This document shows, piece after piece, positions 45,001-55,724 of a stretch of 64,000 bases of DNA. A program made the translations under genes and the position numbers. Source of the DNA: Ceriagrion tenellum (taxonomy: Eukaryota > Arthropoda > Insecta > Odonata > Coenagrionidae); contig OY720641.1 in NCBI GenBank assembly GCA_963169105.1, positions 4,293,258 to 4,357,257 on the forward strand, written 5' to 3'. The first letter of the stretch is position 1. Each line of letters starts with the position of its first letter. Under the pieces are notes generated by a model, which had not been told where the DNA came from, searched no databases, and saw only the letters and a program-made list of their open reading frames with translations.

Positions 45001-45845
45001 ATCTCACCTCTCCGGTTTGTTTCTGGAGATAGCCGAAAGGTGTCACTTTACGCCGGACCACGACGAATAAAAATTAAACGGAGAGAAAAAGAAATAAAAA
45101 AATAGTGGAAGAGGGACGTGTAAGGGGTGGATGTTGCGACATTCTTGTGTTGATTGATAGTCGAGCTTCCCAAAATGGGTGCCCAATGGGCGTTAGGCTC
45201 CCCGTGACTCTTTCACCGGCCACACACGTCCACGAGGTACTTTTTAACGACGCTGTATAAAATCGGACATTTATATGCGCTTCCCTGGGGTGACCAGCTT
45301 CATTTTTTGTATATATTTACGCTTCTTCTCTTGGCGTGCCCTTCTTTAGTTACCCTATCAGTAGAGATGAGTCCTCAAGGGATAAAGTTACTAGTTTAAA
45401 AACTCTGGGAGTTGTTTATTTTGCATTCAAATGGAATAAAACGTGAAAAACACGTTTCGTTCATTAGTGTTAACAATTTTTATGACAGAACCTATTATTT
45501 CGAAACATTGTTTTTTCATACATTATTCTACCGTCACGACTTTTTAGTTGTGCTCTAGTCTCAATGTCTCATTTATTTAAGAAAACAATACTTGGCTTGA
45601 TCATTTTGCTGGACTTATGTAATACTAGGATTGTAATTTTGGATTGTATCTTCATGTCATGCTGCCTTACTCGCCTCAAAATAATTACGATTAAACTAGC
45701 TTTAAATTTCCCAGCTTTTCAGAACCGTATTCTTACGGTAGGTACTACGTCTTTCCGAATGTTCCATGCTACCTACACGTTAAAACTAAAATACCGGTAT
45801 GTGACAAAGATGAGAGGCAAAAAACGCTAATGTTACCATAATATA
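42097..45845. other. Unannotated DNA with a GC-richer patch
   Basis: No recognisable gene in 3.7 kb. The plus frame 44713-45105 (130 codons) lies in a GC-richer patch (44700-45240). It has no known domain and ends in a lysine-rich run, so it is not called as a gene. 42480-42830 is very AT-rich. Confidence 0.45.
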
Positions 45846-46440
45846 ATGAATGGGGAAACACTGGAAGAGGTCGATGAATTGACTTATCTGGGAAGCATAA
45901 TAACTAAAGATGGTATAAGTAAAGGGGAGATAAGGAGTAGAATAAGACAAGCAAAGACAGCTCTTAACAAGAAAAAACGCCTCTTTACTACAAAGAGTAT
46001 CGAGTTGTGTACGAGGAAGAGATTATTAAAAGCGTACGTGTGGAGTGTTGCCCTATATGGGTGAGAAACCTGGACAATAGGGAAAGAAGAGAAAAGGAGA
46101 CTTGTGTCCTTTGAAAACTGGTGCTACAGGAGGATGCTCAAGATAAGTTGGAAAGATAAATATAACAAATGAAGAAGTTTATCAGAAAATAGGAGAAAAG
46201 AATGACACATGGAGAAGTATAAGGAAACAGGACTTGTGGGACACATTCTGAGGCACGACAGCATGATAAAGACGATACTAGAAGGAATGACTGAAGGAAA
46301 AAGATGGAGAGGAACACCTCGACTTGATTATACGAAGCAGTTATTGGAGGATTAGAACTGCACAAGCTATCAAGAACTGAAAAGGAGAGCCGAAAAGAGA
46401 TCCAACTGGAGGACTGCTGCAGACCAATCTAAGGATTGAA
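45846..46440 (+). pseudogene. LINE endonuclease-reverse transcriptase C-terminus, broken
   Basis: Frame 45846-46064 reads NGETLEEVDELTYLGSIITK, IRSRIRQAKTALNKKKRLFT and RKRLLKAYVWSVALYG. After a TGA it continues ETWTIGKEEKRRL, WCYRRMLKISWKDK. A frameshift follows, then NEEVYQKIGEKNDTWRSIRK, another frameshift, GHILRHDSMIKTILEGMTEG, RWRGTPRLDYTKQLLED, ELKRRAEKRSNWRTAADQSK. This is the standard C-terminal series of a widespread insect LINE polymerase. At least two stops and two frameshifts make it a pseudogene. The catalytic part is absent. Confidence 0.9.
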
Positions 46441-49400
46441 TACCTATGAAGAAGACCTACACGTTGCAGCCATATAACCCTCGAAGTGTGACCCTTTGTA
46501 AAGCTTCAGCTTAAGGCTCTGTTGCTAGCTCATATCAAATTTTGAGCTTCGACAGCACTCAGGACTCTGCTGGGAATCTGGCAAGACTTGTATTCCGTAT
46601 CCAATGTATAGCCGTTTACAATTATTCTCAGAAAAACGGGAAGCAATTGAAATTGAGAAAATTAATCTTTCCAAAAGTAGGTAGGAACGGGAAAAAAATT
46701 GGAACTAAATCTTCAACAACTAGCAATGTTTTTATTGGTATTTTAAATGATCCTCGTGAAAGAAGAACATTTTATTTCCCATCTCTCGTACCTGTCGGCC
46801 CGCCAGTGAAGTCATCGCTTTTCTTTGTCCCTGCCGCGGTTCGAAAGCAGTCTCTTGGAACCACCTGGTAAACTCACCTTAAATGATTTGGGCACGGCCA
46901 CCTCTTGACCACGTTCGCCTTCCTCTCCGCTCTTCAAACACACTCACACGCTGCCTTTTTAAAACCACCGGCGGTCTTCCTGGTGGTCTTCCCCTCTCTC
47001 TCCCTCCTTGACTCGCAAATCGGGAAAACCGGTGAAATTCGGCGAATGAAAGGCTTGATCCTTTGCCGTTTGATATAGCTACTCACTAAACTCACATGCT
47101 ATATAGTAGATACGAAAGAGGCAGGATGTTAGCCATTATTAGAGTCCAGTCTGCCTCTATACCTCGAAAGATACCTTCCTCGAAAAAATTATTTGCTTTT
47201 CTTGTTCAGCATCGAGTTTCACTTAATAGTAGGGCTGGAAAATTCTAATTGTCGCATGTGGCGGGTACCTGGTAAACTTTGTCCCTCACGTGTATCTCCA
47301 AAAGGACTGCAATCCCCTGTTCAATGAGCGTAATGATTTTATGGATGTTTTATAGTTGTATTCAGCTAAATAATTGTTTTTTGCCTTTGAAGTTGAAATT
47401 TGAGCTACTGAATGAATCTGTTTTCAATTTAAAACACCATTCAGCGTCAAATCCTCTGGATTGTTTCTTATTACTTCATTTCATTTTTATATGCTGTAAA
47501 ACCAGGAAAATATGTATTTAAATCAGAAGCCGAAAATGTTTGTATTTAGGCATGTGAATAATTATAAACTGCGTGATAAATTCTACTCCCTACTAGTCTG
47601 CGAAATCGTTATTTTATATAATCGTGATTTTCCTGTAACACACTTCTTAATTAAGGATGAGAACATAGTTTCACATACCCAGTTGCGTTCCCTATTGAGG
47701 GGGGATTCCCAATTTTTTTTAAGTTTAGCTTGTGGTTGGTTTATGACATGTGATTTTTAAAATTGGTAGTTATTTGTTTATTATTATGGATGGGAAATAC
47801 CATGTTTTTCACTCTCAGAAACGAGTGAATGCATTTTAAGATGGCATATTTACATTCTCAATTTTAGATTCTTCATTATAGTCAAATTAGGAGACTATTA
47901 ATCAGTCAGTCAGCTAGTCATCTCGAAGTTATGTAAAGCCATTTTAACGAAAAATATGCTTATAGATGTCCAGTTGTTTAGAAATTTAGGGAGAGTAAGA
48001 AAAGATGAATCCCCGCCCTTGTACTTTAGTGACCCTTAATCGCTTTGCTCCACCCTTGAGTCCTGGACTCGCCCTTTTACCAAGGGGGACTTGAGAAAAA
48101 GACGAGAAATTTCAGAATTCCAAGACATCGGCCACCCGTTCAAATTCTCCGTCATTAAATTCCAGCCTTCCCGCCACAGGCAATCTCCTGCTGCTCCCCG
48201 AACCTCGTCTTAAATTCCTCCTCTCCAGTCCGTCTGCTAGACTGTCTCGTCACTCTCACCCAGTTTCCGCCATACCAAGGCTTTCCTCAAAATATATCTT
48301 CTCCTCGTCAAGACATTCTTCCCTCTATCGCTGTCGTGTCTTTTGCTAGCCGGAGCTCAACATGCGAGACTTCTCTGAGCGACATATTATCATCTTTGTT
48401 AATGAATCTTTTCTTTCAGTTTTGTTAAAAAAAACACTTCTTGCATTATTACTTGATTTAGATGTTGACAACTTGTGTACAGTACGATGCATGCAGGTTT
48501 TTATCATATATATTCTAGTGAACAATTTTTCCAGATATGTGAGTCGACATCGGCGCCAAAATAACGCTTTTTTAGTTCAGCTCGCATTGCAAGCTTCTCA
48601 TAATTGTAGAAAACTTTGGCAGTGTCTAACCACATTCGCGCCTTTCATTAATCATCAGGGAACAACTGGTAATTACTACATTAAACGTTCACCATACTTG
48701 TTTGATGTTACCTACCGGTCACTTGAAGATCATGCCGACTGATTACTTTACCATTGTAATTAACGAGCATTCAGAATGACTGTGGTAATTTTATGATGAT
48801 TTGAAAAATTGTCATATTCAGTGCTAACCGGGCGTTTTTAACACTAACTCTTGCCCTTGGATTAAAATGGTAGAAAACTAATAATGCGAACGGGTTATTA
48901 ATTTAGTTATTTTCCAATATTATTTAAAAAATATATATAGGAGCTTGAATACTGACACCATTTAATTCCCTAGCTGAATCCAATTTATTGAAAAAGGTTT
49001 TTACAAAAATTTAATTTTAGTCGGGTTTAAAAATATCATGTTTTTTTGTCACCGATTCACTCCTCAAACATTAAGTCATGTATAGTCCAACATTAGGAAA
49101 AATATCTTGTTAAGGTAGGATTTTGCTGTTCATGTCAAAAGTAGGACATCACTTTCTACCAGTCACCGGAATCAGAATTAGGTGACATTTCATTCATTTT
49201 ATGTCGGCACCAGCCTAATCGAGGACAGCCCAACCTTCCTTAGGAGGAAATAATCTTGTGATCCAGAATATTTAAGTAGGGGATGATTAGCAGTAGACTA
49301 TACAAGACGAGAATCATATTTTACCATACTTAATATCGGAGATTTATAGCCTGTAGAATCCTCTTGAATATCGATAATTGACCATCCACGATTTTTCAAC

Positions 49401-49906
49401 TGCCAATTAATTTAGAAAGTTATTCTAATTGTGTTTTTACGATCTCCAGTCTGTCACCTAATCCTCATGTTATGGGCGATGAAACATTGAAGCATTTTAT
49501 AATGGGCTTGCTCGAGTTGTTTGCACTACAATCTGAGTCACTCGCAGTGCCACCAACCGTCCAGATCCTTCAGACTCCCCTGCAAAAGCGTCATTTTCCG
49601 AGCACATTTGACCGTTTGGTTTGATGTTTTGGAATTTAGTCTCGTAAGAAGTAAATATGCTCAACTCTCTATCTACACAAGCCCCTCGCTATATTCTGTG
49701 CCATGCATGGTGAAACCAATTAAATATGTCTTCTGCAAGTTCTACTGGAGTTAGCTAAGAACCACTAGCTATATTATTATTAAAAAATAAAATTAAATAT
49801 TTTTTTAACCCCGTGAAGGTGAAATATGCCAAATAAAATATATATATTATATCCTGTAAAAAACCCTAAGTGGTAGTGCTTTGCCTTTGGCGCTGAATTC
49901 ATACTG
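46441..49906. other. Unannotated DNA
   Basis: No gene recognised in about 3.5 kb. 46860-47020 and 48000-48360 are pyrimidine-rich. The plus frame 48362-48742 (126 codons) has no known domain. Confidence 0.45.
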
Positions 49907-49957
49907 AATTCGATACTCAAAGAAACTTCTGGTCGAAGTTTCTTTGAGTATCGAATT
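49907..49957. repeat. Perfect 23-bp hairpin with 5-base loop
   Basis: AATTCGATACTCAAAGAAAC followed by TTC, loop TGGTC, then the exact complement. Part of the right arm (TGGTCGAAGTTTC) recurs at 50011-50023. No association with another element was found. It may be the core of a small foldback or a template-switch product. Confidence 0.85.
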
Positions 49958-52661
49958 TTCTGTTGTGTTGGAACTGAATGCTTCTCACAGTGGATCATTC
50001 ATAATATCTGGTCGAAGTTTCCACTCGAACATAACCCTCTTTCCTGCAAGAATTATTGCGCTGTAGAAAGACCTAAGGTTTTGATCATTCCATTTCCTTT
50101 CGGTAGTTTTTGTAGATATAGTTGTCCTCTGGATCGGAATAAGCCTCCCCTGGGATTTTATGCGGGTATCTCGGTATCAGGGGCTGGAAATTTTGCGATG
50201 TTGGTTAATATTTAATTTTCCCAACAAATTGTGTGGGAAAACTTTTACCAACTCTCGGGTATTTTTGACAGCGTCACATAACTATTATATAACATTCCTA
50301 TATCTCTTATCTTCTTACGCCTTTTTTATCTCAGTTGATAACGCAGCACACGAGGCGCGGTGTTATTAGGAATGAGGCCATAAATTTCAGATTACTAATG
50401 TTTAAATTGATAACTTTAGATAAATTGAGTGTCAGTGCCGAACTTCCTCCTTTGATATTTCGTTGAAATGGAGTAGCTTTCGCGCAGGCTTGCTTATAAA
50501 GTCTCGTTATTTATTCTTCTGTATCAATATTTTGGCTCAATGTTGTGGGAATAAAATAGATTTCGCATGCTCGTGAGAAAAGAGGATGAAACTTACAAAA
50601 GGCACGTCTTTGTGTGAAAAATGCTTTGGTAAAAAAGTGGTATGTTTCTAAAAATGACTCGTTCTCATTTTCAGGTAACCATTAATTTAACGCACCCTGC
50701 ACGATCAGTGTTGACTGTTGACCTGTCTGTGATGTGAGCTCAATAAGCCGCAGAAAGGTATGTGCATGATAGTTTCGAATTTTGTTCTCTACTCATCGAA
50801 ATGACGTAATTTTGTACTTGATACAGACCAGGCCTCTAAATCCTTCGGTTTCCCAGTGTAAATGGATTTTAATAATTCATGAACTGTACCTTATGAAGGG
50901 AGAGTGACCGTATCAGTACTCTTAATGTAAAGAACGTGGCTCCGTTGAGGGAAACATAAGTCGTTACGTACTGTTCTCTGAAAGAAAATCAATATTTATG
51001 AGACTTAATTGAATGATTTGAGTATTTTTTCATTCCATGCCGTCGTTGATTTAAATGCCGTCATGCACATTTCAAAGCTTTTATTGCCAATTTTTCGAAC
51101 CAATCAAGTGACATTCAAGGATTATTGAGTTTTTTTAATTCTTTAGAGTTCTTGGAGTTCCAAGATATAAAAAGGGAGAATGATTCTTACTCGCACAATT
51201 TTAGATGCTAAGAAAACATTTAAAAAATAAATAAATGTGGAAAAATGTGATACTCTTTTAATCACTTCATGATGATGATGCTGAGACATTGAAGCCCCGG
51301 TCGTGGTGGCGTTTTTTATTATGTGGTTTGGAAAAAGTTTACAAGTGAACAAATACTTACTGGGAGGCAAAAAAAATCAGAATAACTGCTTACGAACAGA
51401 ACACAGTCTAATAATATACATTCACGACAACTATTGCAGAAAATTTGCTACTTGGAGCTGTGGCGCTGTGCGGTGGGGAATCAGTAATAGCTTATTTCTA
51501 CTTGTTACAAAAAAACTTCTACTTAACAGTCTTTTTGAGAATATTAAGGGGTATTAATTTAAATTCATTTTGCGAGAAATGAGAGTTTATGGAGTTTGCA
51601 GAGCTAAGTAAAATCATATCCTGTACTGAGTACGTATGGAGAAAAATACTGATATCTTGGAAAAATAAATTCTTTTACAGCACAACATAGGTACAGTATA
51701 TTTTTGTTTTGAAACTTGTTTTCGTTCAACTCAATCTCAGACAGGTCAATAAATCTTATTTAATCCAATGCTTTTTCTTAGCGCACCCAGATGGCCGGGT
51801 TACTTTTACTTGCTGGTGGATAAATGGGTGTCACGGCTGCGTAGTTTTAAACTATGATTAAAATATATCTCATCTTGGTGGAATAGTGAAATTCATACTG
51901 CATATATTAGGAGTTCTTAGTTACATTGTGCTCAATATTTTGTATTCCTCTACGATTTCACAACCGTCACCGCTGGGAGATCCCAGGGGACATCTCCCTT
52001 TCTCTCTCTCCCGACCTAAGGGGCCTCATTTGATGTGGCCTCGGGGACGTCACTTGCCCTCTTCAACCACCAAACCTCCTTTCCGCAGCCGCCCTCCTCC
52101 AATCCTACAACCCCCTGTTGTCTTCCAAACCGAATCCCATTCTCTTTCGTCTCCAGTCAAACCGCGTCCTTAAACCCGCATCCCCTAATACACGACTTCG
52201 AATCTCCATCCGTTGCGGACTGTGGATTCCTTGTGCTCCTCTCTTTCGGGAAAGAATCCGAGAAAAACATTGGGTGGAGGTTGGTTCGGCCATTCGATGT
52301 TTCGAGTAAACATCGATATTTCTTCATATCGGTCCGATTACCGCAGAAAAGTTGGAGGAATCGGTCGGTATCGGCAGTCAAGAAATAAACCAAGTTTGGT
52401 TTGCTGTAGCTCTCGATCTCCCTTTTCATCTAGCCGCTTCATTCATTTGTGTCATCACTCTTGATAATTTTGCCATGTATTCACTGGATTTCAAACCGGG
52501 AAGTATTGGGGACTTGGCTTAGATTACTTGAAAATTTTTAATCAGACGAGTTTCAGTGCGAGACGGAGGATGTTTTATGACCCCGCTCTACAACTCTATA
52601 ACTGATTATTACTCGAGAATTTTACCAGCCTTTCGGTAGGTTTTTGGACAGTGTTCTAACA
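49958..52661. other. Unannotated DNA with a GC-richer patch
   Basis: 51960-52400 is GC- and pyrimidine-rich, with several overlapping frames on both strands (for example plus 51886-52173, 52035-52388) lacking known domains. Elsewhere nothing is recognised. Confidence 0.45.
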
Positions 52662-53220
52662 CTAGGTAGTCTGAGCGAGATAGTTCACTAGTCAAAATAG
52701 AGACCATATTCGCATTATACGTTTTAATTTCAAAAGCTGTAAGACACATGGATTAAATATTGCATTATTAATTGTGCAATAATATAGTGTTACATGACTG
52801 AAATTGACAGTAATTAAATGAATATATCTAAATAAGTCTTTAACTTCAGTAATTTTTTTTCGCGCGGTGCGTTTAAAATCCCTTCAAAACGGATGTTTTT
52901 TTGTGATAACCAAGAACCTACTGCGGTGACAATATGATTTTTTCAAAAATAGTCGAGAAAACATAGAAACTACACATTGTTAGTTTTTTTGCGACATCTA
53001 GTTGTTAGAAATACCTCATTTTGTAAATAATGTCTCTTTGGAGTGCATACACGTACCATTTCCCATGTTAAAGGGCTGGTATTTTTTGGCAAATATCTCG
53101 GAAAGTAGTGTGGCAAGGGGTTGAATTTTTGGTATCTTTGAAAGGGTGATACTTTTCTTGAAAATGAGGCCAAATTCACTGATTCCTAGGTAAAATGATA
53201 TTTCGCTCAAACTGCCTTAA
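52662..53220 (+). mobile_element. TTAA-flanked nonautonomous DNA element, copy 5
   Basis: About 559 bp. Left end AGGTAGTCTGAGCGAGATAG (52664), right end GATATTTCGCTCAAACTGCC then TTAA (53217-53220). The left flank CTAG has drifted from TTAA. It is the best-preserved copy and serves as the reference for the four others at 22562, 26525, 29204 and 40984. The interior has no open frame longer than about 70 codons. Confidence 0.87.
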
Positions 53221-53760
53221 CCCACACCTAACCTTACTATGTAACTAAGTAACCGACACCTAACACTTTTACCTAACCTCGGCATTTCTGGCATATCGCT
53301 CCGTTCGCTCTCCGGTAGGATAACTGCCCTTAGATTCCTCTTGAATTCCTTATATTGTCTCTCTCTTCTTATTTCGTTCAGAATTCCTATCCTCTTACTT
53401 CCTCTTCCACGCTTCCCCATTGCTCTCCCCTTTACTACCTTCTTCTACATTCCCACTCTTTTCCAAACGCCCTCCATTCATCTCTTCTGCTTCCTCCACT
53501 CTCCTCCGCCACTAGCTTCCTCTCCTCTTCAACCATGTCCAGAACCTCCTCGTTGGTCCATCTCGCCACCCAGCTCACCATCTCCATCCTTCTCCATACT
53601 CACATCTCAAACGCATTCTGGTATTCCTCTCTTCGCAATGACCAAGTTTTCCACCCATACAGCGCCACGCCCCATGTTAGAGTTTTCACCAACCATTTCT
53701 TTGCCTACTTACTCAGACCCCTCCTCATCAATTCCCTCCCTAGAACTCATGTATGCGACC
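53221..53760 (-). pseudogene. LINE polymerase C-terminus, broken, with TTAGGT-rich tail
   Basis: The minus strand reads TLTWGVALYGWKTWSLRREE, QNAFEM, stop, VWRRMEMVSWVARWTNEEVL, then after stops and frameshifts GKRGRGSKRIGILNEIRRER and QYKEFKRNLRAVI. The order (VALYG.KTW, FEM.WRRM..SW, NEEVL, GKRGRG, Y.EFKR) is the same as at 45846-46440, so the same LINE type. The 3' end (53221-53280) is rich in TTAGGT units and abuts the TTAA element. Confidence 0.8.
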
Positions 53761-53834
53761 AAAAAGATACAATGCCGAAATAATAGATGCACAAAAATTC
53801 TTTTTTCTACGCACCATTATTGATTATTTCATAC

Positions 53835-54385
53835 AAAACATATGCGGCGCAGTATTAAAGAAACTAGGTTCTGTTAAACGTATAATAGGATGGTCCTCGG
53901 ATGAAAGAGTTAAGGAGAGATGCTACTTTGCTCTGGTTAGGCCACACCTCGAATACGCCGCGATCATTTGGGACCCTGGTCATAAAGATTTCACCAAAAC
54001 TTAGGAGCCCACAACAATACTATTGCCATAAAATTGCACCTAGAGACTCGGAGGCTACACGCTAGGCTAAGGTTGCTTGAGAAATTCAGAACTGGTGTGT
54101 TTCAGAGCGACATAGAAAATATAACCATGATGCCTCACTACATCTCTAGGTCTGATAGGAGCGATAAAATCAGCGAAAGATACACTGCTGAAAAGTTACT
54201 ACTACTCCTACTCGTTCTTTCTGCGCACAATAAAAAATGAGCTCCACTAAATACACTCCCATAATGCACGTCACCATTTCACCTTCCAAAACCTTATCCC
54301 TTACACCTTTACACGGCTGGTGTCCTAACACCCCCTGTCACTCGCCCAAGTGACGGCTCGTAGGGTAACATGTAAATGTAGATTT
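53835..54385 (+). mobile_element. CR1-type LINE 3' portion (subtype B), copy 2
   Basis: The plus strand reads LKKLGSVKRIIGWSSDERVK, ERCYFALVRPHLEYAAIIWD, then stops and frameshifts. It continues RLHARLRLLEKFRTGVFQSD, ITMMPHYISRSDRSDKISER and YTAEK, and ends with a 3' UTR (CTCCACTAAATACACTCCCA) closing on CGGCTCGTAGGGTAACATGT and a GTAGATTT tail. Bases from 54098 match 21846-22140 closely. It is 5'-truncated within the C-terminal domain and dead. Confidence 0.9.
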
Positions 54386-54504
54386 CGAGACCAGTGGATG
54401 AGATACATCTTTTACATAAAACTCACCTCTGTCCTGTCCCACCTCATTTTTCCTATTCTCTCTCCTTTCGTGACTAGTATCCTATCTTTCCCCGCCGCAT
54501 GCCT

Positions 54505-54541
54505 CTACAGTGGCTCGCAGGATGGCACGTGGACGTAGGTG
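54505..54541 (+). mobile_element. LINE 3' tail fragment
   Basis: GTGGCTCGCAGGATGGCACG followed by TGGACGTAGGTG is a decayed copy of the common CR1-type terminus, 120 bp beyond a full copy. Confidence 0.45.
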
Positions 54542-55146
54542 TATCATTTTTGCCTAGAAAATTCGGCATCGAGGTTCGATACCATGGATCGGATACCTTG
54601 CTGTCCTGGGAGGAGAGAAATGAGTTTTCCGGGGCGTTATTAGGATACGCTCAGCGTTCCGTTTCGGTCCCTGCCCGTCCGCCTTCTTTCCGGTGTGACG
54701 CTTGGAGGGCGTGGTTGAGCACCGGAATCCCTTTCTTTATATAAAACCCTGATCGCAGTTTCCTTTTCCCCCTTTTCCACGAATTATTCCCTTCCATTTC
54801 CTGCCCACGTCTGAAATAATGCGCGATGCGTGTGGGCCAGGAGGTAGGCGTGACTTCGTTCGGTTCGTTGGCCCTGGGAGTGATTGCCTTCATATTTCCT
54901 CTTCGTGTTTTGAGGAAAAGAGGAGTTTTCCATCACCCTTCGTGAATGTTCCTTTAGATATTCCTTGTAATCGATCATTTTTACTGAGTTTGGGAGATGG
55001 AGGTTGATTGGTTCCTTCTTCTTGCTCCAGATAGGCGTCATTAATATTTCTCTTCAGGCGAGAGACTAGTGAATATTTTCTCCCTGGCAGTCTCTTATTG
55101 AATCCCATTGAATTGGTTGTTGCCCTACCGGGATAAGACGACATAG
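54542..55146. other. Unannotated DNA
   Basis: Nothing recognised. Overlapping frames on both strands (minus 54890-55255, plus 54499-54744) have no known domain. Confidence 0.45.
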
Positions 55147-55724
55147 CACTAGAGATGGGTCGAATAGCATTTTTCTCGTATTCGAATATCTCGCTCGAAT
55201 ATCGTTTTTTTATGTGTTTATTTAACGTACAATGTGGAAGATTTAAAGATTTCATTATTATTAGTATTTTCCTGCGTTAATCACAAACTTTTAATGAAAT
55301 AAAGAAATCACAATTATTTTAAAAATTGAATTTGTAAAATGTAAATGTCATAGTGCAACGAGGAATCAAAGAAAGGACGAAACAAACCTCGCGAGCGTTT
55401 GAAAATTAATTCATTTGCTTTTTCATGTAATTCCCCTGATGTTATTATGGATTATGTAAATTTATACTTACTTAACTTAAAAGATGAAATTTTGTTTGAA
55501 ATATTAATTATTGAGTTTGTACCAGCCAAATCTGGCAGACCAAATGCTTTGTAACATGTAAGACCCAACCGATGACCGCGAATTTTAATAAAATTACAGT
55601 CGATTCGTGTAATATATTTGAGAGGGTGAAATTATTAATTTTCGGTTCTCGAATATCGAAAAGTGCAAATAGCTCAATATTCGGGGTATTCGAGAATTCG
55701 ACCATTCGAACGTCCCCTCTCTAC
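55147..55724. mobile_element. DNA element with imperfect TIRs (GGGTCGAAT type)
   Basis: The left end CACTAGAGATGGGTCGAATA, with TTCTCGTATTCGAATAT, is the inverse of the right end: on the minus strand GTAGAGAGGGGACGTTCGAA, with GGTCGAATTCTCGAATACC. The AT-rich 500-bp interior has no transposase. The ends resemble hAT-type nonautonomous elements. An 8-bp duplication could not be identified. Confidence 0.52.

Noticed and set aside
44713..45105. 130-codon plus-strand frame ending in KIKRREKEIKK
   Set aside because: The basic end reflects an A-rich run, and no domain or conserved motif is visible.
53221..53280. TTAGGT-rich stretch suggesting insect telomere repeats
   Set aside because: Units are irregular and few, and they fit the 3' end of the adjacent LINE fragment better than telomeric TTAGG arrays.
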